A stretch of 45,019 nt of DNA from Halobellus salinus (GTDB lineage Archaea; Halobacteriota; Halobacteria; Halobacteriales; Haloferacaceae), in the NCBI RefSeq assembly GCF_014646875.1, contig NZ_BMOC01000019.1, forward strand, positions 1 through 45,019, in the 5' to 3' direction. A model generated the notes under the pieces. That model was not told where the DNA came from and ran no database searches. It saw only the letters and a program-made list of their open reading frames with translations. A program made the position numbers and the translations under genes. Of this stretch, positions 23,701-30,843 are shown piece by piece. Numbering within the stretch: the first letter of the stretch is position 1; each line of letters begins with the position of its first letter.

Positions 23701-25789
23701 CAGCTACTTCTTCACCACGGACGAGCGCGAGCGCCTGGGACAGAACCTCTGGGTTTGGCAGCTCCGGCAGGCAGCGTGGGTTCCGACGACGTTCGGTGCG
23801 GTCCGGCCGCCCGACGCCTGGCGGCTCCCCGACGCCGACGAGGAGCGGTTCAGCCTCGATGTCTCGGGGGAGCGCCCGTTGCTCCCGTTCGTCACGGCGG
23901 GGTTCCCGGCCAGGGAGACGGACGAACCCGAGGCAGTCTCGACGCTCGCCGAGGCGCTGGGAATCGGCCGGCGCCTCAATCAGGAGTCGTTCTCGCCACG
24001 GGATGCCTACCATGCAGTCAACCGTATCGGGGAGCTGATCGAAATCTCCGAAGACCCCGCCCAGTTTGCCAGCAGCGTCGAGCTGCTGTACACGCGTATT
24101 GCGGAGCTGCTCCCCGGGCTGGAACAGGGTGAGCCACTTCTGGAGGAGTGGCGCCCAGAAAACACGGGGCTTGGGGATGTCGACCTGCTCTGTCGGGTCG
24201 GCCAAGAGTACGAACTCGTCCCCGCGAGTGAGGCGTACTATGTCCGGTCCCGAAGCAGCCGTGACCGGCACGCGAACCTCGGTGTCCCCATTCTGGCGCT
24301 GTTCAAGCCAGAGGCGGCGAGCTTCGGCAGCTACTGTGGGGCAAGGGACCTGCGAACAGCCGTCCGAAGGGAGCCGGCGTACGAGGACTGTCCACCGCTC
24401 CCCCTCTCGCTGGGTGGCACCGACATCGACCAAGAATGGCTGGAGACGTTGCTCGCTGCGCTCCTGCTCCGGCTCCGGACGAACCGGCAGTCGGCGTTCC
24501 TTGTTGACCAAGACCGCAGCGCCACCCGGACGTTCTATGAGCAACTGACTTTCGTTGAGAACCTCGATCTCCGGATCTCGCTGGCCGACGGAAGCTGGGA
24601 TGAAACCCGGCCGCCGGAACCACAGCCGTACCACCTCGAGCGGGATGGAGACCGAATCGTCCGGGTACTGGTCGACCGGACGCTGGACCGCGGGGCGCTC
24701 GTCGACGCTCTGACCGGTGCGTACACGGAACGGCTCGATGTTCCCCAGTACTACGAGGCAGTAAACACGCTGGTCGACCACGCACTAGGTGAGCCAGATC
24801 CCGGAACGACCCTCGAAAATCGCTTGAGAACCGTGGGAAGCGATGTCCCGCCGGGACAAGTCGAAGCGACCCGAAGAGAGCTGTTTGCGGAAGAACGGGA
24901 CGAGCCAGATATTGAGGAGGAGGAGCCGGAACCTGTCGCCCCTGAGCCGTACATGGCCGACGATACCGAGATTAACCGTCAATCGGAACACGAACCAACG
25001 GAGCGGGCCGTGAGCACGGAAACTAACGGCACTGCCCACTCCGCGCAGGTGCCGGATATCGACTCGGTGACGAGCATCGGTGACCGGCAGATAGCGGAGT
25101 CGTTGCTTGAAGCCGCTCCCGCGAACCGTTCGTCTACCGACTCCTCAGGGGAACAGGCACGGACGAACGGGGGAGGTGGTGGCGGAGGGGCCGGCCACGG
25201 GACATCACAGGAGTACCGGACCGAAATCGATGCGTTTGGGATGGAGCTGACAATAAAAGCCGAACGAGAGCGGCTCCGTGAGGCGGGCGAAGCCACTCCC
25301 GATGAGCAGGTGTTTGACGTTCACACGCCCGAAATCTACAATCAGATGCGGGAGGAACACCCGTCGCTTGACGATGCCATCGAACGGTTCGGGGACGAAC
25401 GAAGACTTTCCAGTACGGAGAACCCACTGAACAGAGGATTCCCTGGGTTCGACGTCCTCACGATCCGCAAGGATGCCGACGGACGAGCGATTATTGACCG
25501 CTGTATCGAGCTCAAGACATCTGGCGTGAACACACGCAAACCCTCCCTCTCGTGGAACGAGTGGAAGGCCGCCGGAGGTCCACTAAGTGAGTTCTACTAC
25601 CTCTACGTCGCCCGGAACATCAGAACCGGCAACAGCGGCGACGCGGAGCTCCTCGAGATTCCCCGCCCCTTCGAACGGCTCCGGAACCGGACCCAGGAGA
25701 AGCGAGAGCGGAACGTCCAGGTCGACCTGCGGAGCTTCGACTTCGACGCGGACACGATCATCCGGCAGCCCATCGAGTGGGAAGAGTGA
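20783..25789 (+). CDS. Giant sacsin-type GHKL ATPase fused to a PD-(D/E)XK nuclease (DUF3883-like)
   Basis: 1,668 residues. The N-terminal HSP90/GHKL ATPase has the N box FELLQNAVDEMDE (47-59), a G1-like box VANNGAPF (76-83) and the glycine lid IGHKGRGFTSVLGV (105-118). About 1,300 residues without a known family follow. Then comes an acidic region, a glycine run near 1460, and a C-terminal DUF3883-like nuclease: GFPGFDVLTI with D1557, RCIELKTSG with E1576 and K1578. So there is an ATP-driven conformational switch at one end and a nuclease at the other. Sacsin-like plus DUF3883 proteins occur among suspected anti-phage genes; a one-gene defence system is my inference. Uniform GC-rich codon use; no frameshift. 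Palindrome copy A lies 97 bp upstream. Confidence 0.8.
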   Translation: MNDDVPESIADIQSLHVGTYESNPDRIESDAGTERQDRADYQGRFIFELLQNAVDEMDETATPAVKIRLTDDRLLVANNGAPFSMGDLYALTLTTRTTKAGDTTIGHKGRGFTSVLGVTDNPRVFSESVQAQFHRGHSAETLTQNQVIADAFDGEVEADQVPLLSLPHSADPSTDVESLLEEGFTTVFELPLRDSAQHHGAIQRKLQSLGANTVALLPELARIDIECPTWERSWRLSRQEFRDAENATLIEVGQETVDGGSTSATTDWYCLFERTEIDSDRIAERAELTDPEIDAMGQLRVGVAFRATPATNTPAVEMSDWALDPVYGESQDRPPMVHVFLPTKERSPIPALVTGTFQSDTSRRNLTLDHDDERGYEGQFNGYLFEEIGTLFAQRVLSFVSASATTPAAFVDALDPSLGQQREWSFTPGDVDHCLFEQVNAAISPVPFLPSAFGDDNVSIDDVRLPPTSTELPALGKQFVQLLQTGTTVPKELEGLPDATLLAHRKTRALEAFGASRLDTASIPELLTDASVNPPLRLTSEEEWEISVPDDAEPCRLLIDPVLEYLVAVRKPLESDDDRAAFDDACRRAPVLPTAVECDDETTHALRRANRDGTVFMPPENDIAGGALPDIQFLASELYHGSDPNRAKPLREAALPAGFGSDLRTIWNVKEYQFTQVFDAAISPQVPGPNSPEADPSTLHQLETLGTIRRMAAVQSPENDRSPDAPLLYQSSRKPFSALAGLPVPTVGPDDSVEWEPAHRVYFSSAWQTALGRPEDAHVEELLRTVDDVTDSGRFEPRFLAPPEWFGLDPAESEPPEQEHLAWAAFLQWLGVAEHIRPLPLFAPDAGTRHRYRETQELSRPPRSTISSHSALENESPPVDHRYRGLTESEWTAYREQLASQVDPEIPDSSQQYLSQVNALEYADELTSAAREESAVGVQLLRHLVCWWDSGLSAHRHAEVAAFTNKQWRGSNLSYFFTTDERERLGQNLWVWQLRQAAWVPTTFGAVRPPDAWRLPDADEERFSLDVSGERPLLPFVTAGFPARETDEPEAVSTLAEALGIGRRLNQESFSPRDAYHAVNRIGELIEISEDPAQFASSVELLYTRIAELLPGLEQGEPLLEEWRPENTGLGDVDLLCRVGQEYELVPASEAYYVRSRSSRDRHANLGVPILALFKPEAASFGSYCGARDLRTAVRREPAYEDCPPLPLSLGGTDIDQEWLETLLAALLLRLRTNRQSAFLVDQDRSATRTFYEQLTFVENLDLRISLADGSWDETRPPEPQPYHLERDGDRIVRVLVDRTLDRGALVDALTGAYTERLDVPQYYEAVNTLVDHALGEPDPGTTLENRLRTVGSDVPPGQVEATRRELFAEERDEPDIEEEEPEPVAPEPYMADDTEINRQSEHEPTERAVSTETNGTAHSAQVPDIDSVTSIGDRQIAESLLEAAPANRSSTDSSGEQARTNGGGGGGGAGHGTSQEYRTEIDAFGMELTIKAERERLREAGEATPDEQVFDVHTPEIYNQMREEHPSLDDAIERFGDERRLSSTENPLNRGFPGFDVLTIRKDADGRAIIDRCIELKTSGVNTRKPSLSWNEWKAAGGPLSEFYYLYVARNIRTGNSGDAELLEIPRPFERLRNRTQEKRERNVQVDLRSFDFDADTIIRQPIEWEE

Positions 25790-25831
25790 ACGGCGACCCG
25801 TAGCTCTCAACAACAGCCCTGCCAGGAAGAA

Positions 25832-26059
25832 GATGGTACCACTCTGCCACACCAACCCACTGATATCCCAGAACTCGATCCGACCAGCCTCTATCCGATA
25901 AAAAGAGCTCGACAGATCGACTTCATCGACGAATCGTGTACCTGTCCCGACTGGCAGCAGCGCTCACCCGAAGGCGGCTGCAAGCACCTGCGTCGCGTCA
26001 ACCACGAGATCAAACGAGGCCTCGTTCCCCGACCAGACGGCCGCCTTCCTTCCCCGTAG
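25832..26059 (+). pseudogene. SWIM zinc-finger protein, C-terminal relic
   Basis: One frame reads ELDPTSLYPIKRARQIDFID, ESCTCPDWQQRSPEGGCKHL, RRVNHEIKRGLVPRPDGRLP, then a stop at 26057. C-x-C ... C-x-H is the SWIM zinc-finger signature, and the tail is typical of haloarchaeal SWIM proteins. There is no start codon or N-terminal domain in frame, so this looks like the 3' end of a lost gene. It fills the gap between the sacsin-type gene and the nucleotidyltransferase gene. Confidence 0.5.
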
Positions 26060-26070
26060 TCGTGACCAGA

Positions 26071-26874
26071 CTATTCCACAGGACGGACCGTGTCGCCATC
26101 CCGACGGACCCGGTCGAACGTTGAGAGATACGCGATCCGGTCGTGAACCTCGTCGACATCCAGCTCTAGTTCGACGGCCAGTTCGTCGACGGTCATCGGC
26201 TCGCCGAGTGCTTGGAGGACTTCGAGCCCCCAGTAGTACCTATTCGTGAGCTCCTGAACGCGGGCCTCGATCGGCGTGGTCACCCCGTACCGCTCCTCGA
26301 GTTCGACTAGGGCTTCGTTCGCGAACGTGGCAAACTGATCGTCCCCCAGGCGTTCGATCTGGGCTTCGAGTTCATCCCGGACGACATCGTAATCGAGACC
26401 GGCCTGCACGAGCATATTCATATCCTCGATGTCGTCGTCTCGGCCTGCGATCGCCTTGAACAGGAAGATATCCTCGTTGCTGACCAGCCGAACCGTCAGT
26501 CGATCCGTGTCGAGGAACGACTCGCTGCGCTCTTGCATCCCGTCGGTGAGGACGAGCTTGTTCGCGACCTGCTGGTTGAAGATATCGAGGCGACACCCAT
26601 CGTCGTTCTCGACGCAGCTCGTCGCCCCCAGCGCCCGGTAATCTGGATCCAGCGATTGAACCTCCGCATACCCGAGGTCCATCAGAACGGCCCACAGCTG
26701 GCCGTACGCGTCGCCATCCGGGACGACCAGGTCGATATCTTTCGTCGCCCCCTTGAGGTCGCGTAACGACATCGCACCACCACCAATCAGGTAGACCGTG
26801 AGCGATTCAGATAGCCCATCCCCAATGCGCTGGAATTCATTCTCGATGTACTCACGCCCGAATGTTGGTCTCAT
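26071..26874 (-). CDS. Nucleotidyltransferase-fold protein (second copy of the pair design)
   Basis: 267 residues. The catalytic signature is YLIGGGAMSLRDLKGATKDI at 28-47, ending D46-I-D48, followed by LVVPDG. A further acidic strand is CRLDIFN. The C-terminal third carries a second small HTH-like segment (MTVDELAVELELDVDEVHDR). Related to DUF6036/AbiEii nucleotidyltransferases, several of which are toxins. Coupled to the upstream HTH gene by a 4-base ATGA overlap (26871-26874). Compared with the pair at 1073-2439, the enzyme is longer and only the motif region is alike. Confidence 0.75.
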   Translation of the reverse strand: MRPTFGREYIENEFQRIGDGLSESLTVYLIGGGAMSLRDLKGATKDIDLVVPDGDAYGQLWAVLMDLGYAEVQSLDPDYRALGATSCVENDDGCRLDIFNQQVANKLVLTDGMQERSESFLDTDRLTVRLVSNEDIFLFKAIAGRDDDIEDMNMLVQAGLDYDVVRDELEAQIERLGDDQFATFANEALVELEERYGVTTPIEARVQELTNRYYWGLEVLQALGEPMTVDELAVELELDVDEVHDRIAYLSTFDRVRRDGDTVRPVE

Positions 26875-27797
26875 GATGGTAGTGGCACCTCGTAGTCAGC
26901 AGCCAGCTCCTGGAACTCGTCCCACTCCGGGAGCCGGGCATCGTCGACCTCACCGTGCGTCTCGAGGTAGCGGAGCAAGGCGTCGATGTCGTCTTCGAGG
27001 CCATACTTCGCTGCCTGCTCTCGGAGGTCTTCCTCGTCGACGTCGACGTGGCTGAGCAGGAGGAGGCAGTACGAGCGGTGGCGGCTTCCGTCGTCGATTA
27101 ACAGCGTGTGACAGCACAACTCCGCTGGCGAGACGGCGTCGATCTCCTCGGAGTAGAGGTAGTAGCGGTGGCCGGTGAGCAGGAACTGGAGGTCGAAGGC
27201 CGCGAATCGAGCGAGTCCGGTTTCGTGGAACCCCGCCGCGTCAATCTCCGTTTCGGCTTGGGCCAGAAATTCGTCGTAGTCCTCCCAGAGAATCGTCCCC
27301 TTCGGGGCAACGGCTTCGAGATGTTGACGATGGAGATGGTGTGCGAGTTCCCGGGCGAACTTATGGAGGCGGTCGAAGTCAGCGTTGAACTCATAGCAGC
27401 CGTCGACCGTCCCGACGAGACCCCGGTCGCGAAATTGCTTGAGGACTCGGTTTACCGTGTTGCGGTAGTTGTCGCTCCGGTCGGCGATCTCGGAGACGGT
27501 TCGCGGCTGGTCGAGGTAGTACAGCACCTCGAGTGCCTTGCCGGTCAGCAGCTCGGGGAATTCGATGTGGGAGTGCTGGCGGACGAGGTCCCGATAGAGT
27601 TCGACGGCGCGAGCATCCGACGGGACGACTCGTTTTCGACGGCCATCGCGTTCCGTGTAGACGAGACCCTTCTCAACGAGGTCACCGACGGCACGGGAGA
27701 GGTAACTCTCGCTGTGGTCGAGCTTCGTCGCGAGTTCGGAAATCGTGTCGCCGCGGTCGACCGTGGCGAGGACCTCGAGTTCGATGCGCCGGAGCAC
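26871..27797 (-). CDS. Two-HTH regulator paired with nucleotidyltransferase
   Basis: 308 residues. The first winged helix (TISELATKLDHSESYLSRAV, then GLVYTERDGRRKRVV) is at about 17-60. The second (TVSEIADRSDNYRNTVNRVL) is at about 98-120. The C-terminal half is alpha/beta with AFDLQFLLTGHRYYLYSEEI and a run LCCHTLLIDDG. The start is a GTG at 27797. A TTTATAAA box 24-31 bases upstream fits a leaderless transcript and lies in the centre of a 50-bp symmetric operator. Likely represses itself and the enzyme gene, as in antitoxin/toxin pairs. Confidence 0.8.
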   Translation of the reverse strand: MLRRIELEVLATVDRGDTISELATKLDHSESYLSRAVGDLVEKGLVYTERDGRRKRVVPSDARAVELYRDLVRQHSHIEFPELLTGKALEVLYYLDQPRTVSEIADRSDNYRNTVNRVLKQFRDRGLVGTVDGCYEFNADFDRLHKFARELAHHLHRQHLEAVAPKGTILWEDYDEFLAQAETEIDAAGFHETGLARFAAFDLQFLLTGHRYYLYSEEIDAVSPAELCCHTLLIDDGSRHRSYCLLLLSHVDVDEEDLREQAAKYGLEDDIDALLRYLETHGEVDDARLPEWDEFQELAADYEVPLPS

Positions 27798-27799
27798 GG

Positions 27800-27849
27800 T
27801 GTAACATATTACGAAACTTGTTTATAAAGAAGTTTCGAGTAGTGTTACA
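27800..27849 (-). promoter_or_regulatory. 50-bp double-arm operator over the promoter
   Basis: Nested symmetric arms: TGTAACA (27800-27806) with TGTTACA (27843-27849), and CGAAACTT (27812-27819) with AAGTTTCG (27830-27837). Both 5-base spacers are equal and the centre holds TTTATAAA (27821-27828), the TATA box of the HTH gene. All 15 arm bases pair. A repressor bound here would cover the TATA box fully. Confidence 0.75.
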
Positions 27850-27880
27850 GTCAGCAGACACGAGAACCGACTCCACCGAC

Positions 27881-27921
27881 TTAACCAACAAAACTATGGA
27901 GGCGTGAGTAGTGTTGGTTAA
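27881..27921. repeat. Dispersed inverted repeat, copy B
   Basis: TTAACCAACA (27881-27890) and TGTTGGTTAA (27912-27921), perfect 10-bp arms with a 21-base centre, the same spacing as copy A. It lies in the divergent region between the HTH gene and the DUF6788-like gene, 14 bases before the latter's start. Confidence 0.75.
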
Positions 27922-27935
27922 CACGAGAGGAGCCG

Positions 27936-28259
27936 ATGTCCTACGAACCCCCGACCCCACCGGCGAATCTCCCGACGGAGATCGTCAACACGCTCAACGA
28001 GTCGGACCCAGAACAGCTCCGAGACGTTGCTACGTACGCTGAAGCGCTCGCCGAACACAAGGAACGAGAGGCCCGTCTCGAGGAGTCGGCAGATCAAGAA
28101 GAGGTCGAAGAGCGACCAGACGATCTTCCGGACGACGTCCCTGCCAAAGCGACGATCACGATCAAGGAAATCAACGACAATCGCTACTACTACTGGCAGT
28201 GGCGAGAGGGAGAGAAGATTCGCTCACAGTACAAAGGCCCGGTCAACCCGGACGAGTAA
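27936..28259 (+). CDS. DUF6788-like small protein
   Basis: 107 residues. Proline-rich start (MSYEPPTPPANLPTEIV), then a helix (DPEQLRDVATYAEALAEHKE), an acidic linker, and the C-terminal signature NRYYYWQWREGEKIRSQYKG. The latter is the DUF6788 pattern common on haloarchaeal plasmids and viruses; function unknown. A GAGAGGAG ribosome-binding site stands before the ATG. It lies next to orc1 but on the other strand. Confidence 0.7.
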   Translation: MSYEPPTPPANLPTEIVNTLNESDPEQLRDVATYAEALAEHKEREARLEESADQEEVEERPDDLPDDVPAKATITIKEINDNRYYYWQWREGEKIRSQYKGPVNPDE

Positions 28260-28350
28260 AACTCGAAGCAGAAAGACACCCACCCCACGTTTCCGACGTG
28301 TCGAGAGATACACTCGTGATCAGGGGTGTGGTGAACGACCGAACTGATAG

Positions 28351-29631
28351 CTAAGCCAAGTCTTCCAGCCGGCTGTCCCGGAGGACAGATTTCAACACGA
28401 TACCGGTGTCCTGAACCAGCCGATGCTCGAGGTAGCTGCCTTCACCCCGGCCACCACCGGTCCGAGTTGATTCGACGACACCGAGGAACGCCTGCTCTTT
28501 CAACAGCTCATAGACGCGGTGCTCGCTGAGAGTCTTCGCATCAGCTTTCTCGGTCGTCGCTTCATATCGTTCGTAAATTCGGTTGGTCGAAAACCCGTCC
28601 TCATTCGGATTCTCCTCGGTGAGCAGCGCGAGAGAATACAGGATGAATTTGACCTGGGTCGTCGAGCCACGGAGTAGCTCCTCGAAGCGATCAATTTCAG
28701 CCCACTCCTGGGCATCGCGAACGTGTTCCTCGACGACTGTATCGACATTTTCTCGCTCGGCTAGCTCGCCGGCGTGACGAAGAATCTCGATTGCCTTTCT
28801 GGCATCACCGTGTTCTTGCGCCGCTAGTGCCGCCGTCAGCGGGATCACATCATCCGAGAGAACACCATCGTGGAACGCGTCCCGTCGGTGCTTCATAATC
28901 TCGCGCAGCTGATTTGCGTCGTAGGGTTGGAAAACGAACTCTTCCTCGCGAAGACTGGACTTGACGCGTTCGTTCAGCTGGTCGCGATACTCGATCTTGT
29001 TGCTGACTGCGATGACGCCCAGGTGGCAATCTGCTTTCCCCGATTCGCGTGCCCGCGACAGCTGCATCAATATATCATCATCATCGAGTCGGTCCACCTC
29101 GTCGAGAATGATGATGACTGACTCGTAGGCAGTATCCAGAATCTCCCAGAGATAGTCGTAGTATTCACCGCTCCCGATCCCGGCGCGTGGAATATCGAAG
29201 TCAGTCTCGTCCGTCTCGTTGAGAGACCGAGTTACCGTCCTGGCAACACGCGTCTGTGTATTGTGCTGCGCGCAGTCGACGTAGACCGTGCCCACGGACA
29301 CACCGTTCGACTCCGCGGCTCGTCGGGCTCGTTCGGTGACGTGACGGGCGACTAGTGACTTTCCCGTACCCGTTTTGCCGTAAATAATCACGTTATTCGG
29401 TGGATCACCACGAACGATCGGCCTGAGCTCAGCGGCAACGGCCTTGATCTCGCCATCTCGGCCGACGATACGCCCGCTTTCAGGAACGTGACCCACCTTC
29501 AGCAGTTCCTTTCGAGCGAAAATGTTGGCTCGGTCGGGGTCGTCTTCATCAAAGTCGAAGAGGGGATCGTCAGCGGGGTCCTCGTAGCGGCCGTCGAAGT
29601 CAGAAAGTTGGGACGGTTCCTCAGCCATCAA
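28351..29631 (-). CDS. orc1: Orc1/Cdc6 replication initiator
   Basis: 426 residues. AAA+ ATPase with Walker A GKTGTGKS at 85-92, Walker B IIILDEVDRL at 173-182, a sensor-1 GVIAVSNKIEYRD strand, and the sensor-2/arginine region GDARKAIEILRHAG. The C-terminal winged helix (about 325-426) would bind ORB repeats. ATG codons at 29631 and 29628 are both usable. Its promoter side faces an array of ORB-like repeats (29803-30752), the usual arrangement of an archaeal origin. This is most likely the initiator of this replicon. Confidence 0.92.
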   Translation of the reverse strand: MMAEEPSQLSDFDGRYEDPADDPLFDFDEDDPDRANIFARKELLKVGHVPESGRIVGRDGEIKAVAAELRPIVRGDPPNNVIIYGKTGTGKSLVARHVTERARRAAESNGVSVGTVYVDCAQHNTQTRVARTVTRSLNETDETDFDIPRAGIGSGEYYDYLWEILDTAYESVIIILDEVDRLDDDDILMQLSRARESGKADCHLGVIAVSNKIEYRDQLNERVKSSLREEEFVFQPYDANQLREIMKHRRDAFHDGVLSDDVIPLTAALAAQEHGDARKAIEILRHAGELAERENVDTVVEEHVRDAQEWAEIDRFEELLRGSTTQVKFILYSLALLTEENPNEDGFSTNRIYERYEATTEKADAKTLSEHRVYELLKEQAFLGVVESTRTGGGRGEGSYLEHRLVQDTGIVLKSVLRDSRLEDLA

Positions 29632-29802
29632 TATCAGACATCGCGGATGGGACCTACTTAATGATTTGGCTACCTCGACCAGAGTGTAAATCGGGCTATG
29701 GTCGTCTTCTGATGTTTTGTCGCTGCCGTATCATCCTCACAAAGGGTCGAGTCGGTCCCGAGTGAAATCGGATTCGGAGCGAAAGTTCCAAACTCGGACC
29801 GG

Positions 29803-30752
29803 CACCCCTAATCCAGAGTGAAAACGCCGGACTGAAGCGGGTTTGTCACACCCCTGGTCAAGAGTGAATAGCTCTCCACCCGGGACCGGAGCACTTGGTT
29901 GAGACCACACCCCCCATCCAGAGTGTATCTCCCGAATGGAGGAATCAGTCAGTTCCATGAGAAAACACAACGGCACTTGGCGTCTGACGCACGGCAGACA
30001 CCCCTCATCCAGAGTGTAAACGCCGGCGTGACGAACTGGCTTCGAATGGGAACATCGAGGGATGATGACGAGCATTCGTCGGCACCCCCGGTCAAGAGTG
30101 AATAACGAGACAGTAGAAGACACACAGATACAGGCCGCATCTCCAGCTGAAGCAAAGCAGGGTGAAATCGGATCAGTCGGAATCGGGTATCTTGATGCCG
30201 TACTGACGGAGGAGATCAGGAGAAACCGTCCCGACACCGGCTTAAAGGACGGATTGCTGGCCGAAGAATAGTCAAAACAACGATTGTTCCTTCAACGTTT
30301 CACAATACACGGACGACGAGATTGGACCCACACACCCCTCGTCCAGAGTGAAACGGTGAAAGAGTCCCTCGGTGGGACCAACAGAAACCACACGACGAGT
30401 CGGCAGGAAAGCACCGAAATCACAAGACGTGGGACGAGTACACCTATTACAGCAGTCGTCTCAGAGTCGATGATCTACCAAACATACCAATATTCAAAGT
30501 ATTACCTAAAAGTTTTATTACTACCTACCCCCTACCACCCGCCAAGTGCATTCAGCACAGGAAAGAGGACAAAGGCGGCATTCGTCCGGGTGGTTCTGAA
30601 CCGCTGCTCGTGTTCGCTGTTCCCTTTCTTTCGTGTTTCTCCGTGTCAGGCTGTCTTCCCGTGATTCTCGTTGATCTCTCCCTACGAGAACCCCCGTTTC
30701 CCGTGGACCTTCCCCCACACCCCTGATTGGTTTTCACTCTGGACGAGGGGTG
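29803..30752. other. Replication origin with seven ORB-like repeats
   Basis: Consensus CACCCCTCRTCCAGAGTG followed by AAA or TAA. Copies on the plus strand: 29803-29824, 29849-29870, 29908-29929, 29999-30020, 30083-30104, 30333-30354. One inverted copy: 30731-30752. They run from the orc1 promoter side to near the polB end and enclose an AT-rich stretch. Archaeal ORBs are 20-some-base elements with a G-run, placed in opposite orientations around an unwinding element. The match in layout is close. Copies 29849 and 30083 form a subtype with GGTCAAGAGTGAATA. Confidence 0.8.
30481..30530. other. AT-rich stretch, candidate unwinding element
   Basis: A run rich in A and T (with AATATTCAAAGTATTACC and AAAAGTTTTATTA) inside the origin, between the plus-oriented ORBs and the inverted ORB at 30731. 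A pyrimidine-rich stretch follows. Placement fits a duplex-unwinding element. Confidence 0.5.
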
Positions 30753-30801
30753 TGTGGGCGACGTATCCTCTCCGACTTCCAGTCCGTCTATCCGTTCGTC
30801 A

Positions 30802-30843
30802 TTAACCAATACATCTCCTGAAAACCCTGATGTTGTTGGTTAA
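30802..30843. repeat. Dispersed inverted repeat, copy C
   Basis: TTAACCAATA (30802-30811) and TGTTGGTTAA (30834-30843), nine of ten arm bases pair, 22-base centre. The right arm overlaps the polB stop codon. It lies between the last ORB and polB. Confidence 0.7.

Noticed and set aside
29737-30237. 166-residue open frame on the minus strand across the origin
   Set aside because: It is translated ORB repeats (FTLDRGC, YTLDEGC, FTLDQGC recur) and has no promoter or family. The repeats explain the open frame.
29803-30354. CRISPR array from the repeated CACCCCT...AGAGTG units
   Set aside because: Spacing is irregular (46 to 250 bases), one copy is inverted and the position beside orc1 fits ORB elements.
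30284-30664. 126-residue plus-strand frame inside the origin
   Set aside because: It crosses an ORB repeat and the AT-rich unwinding stretch and has no protein-like pattern.
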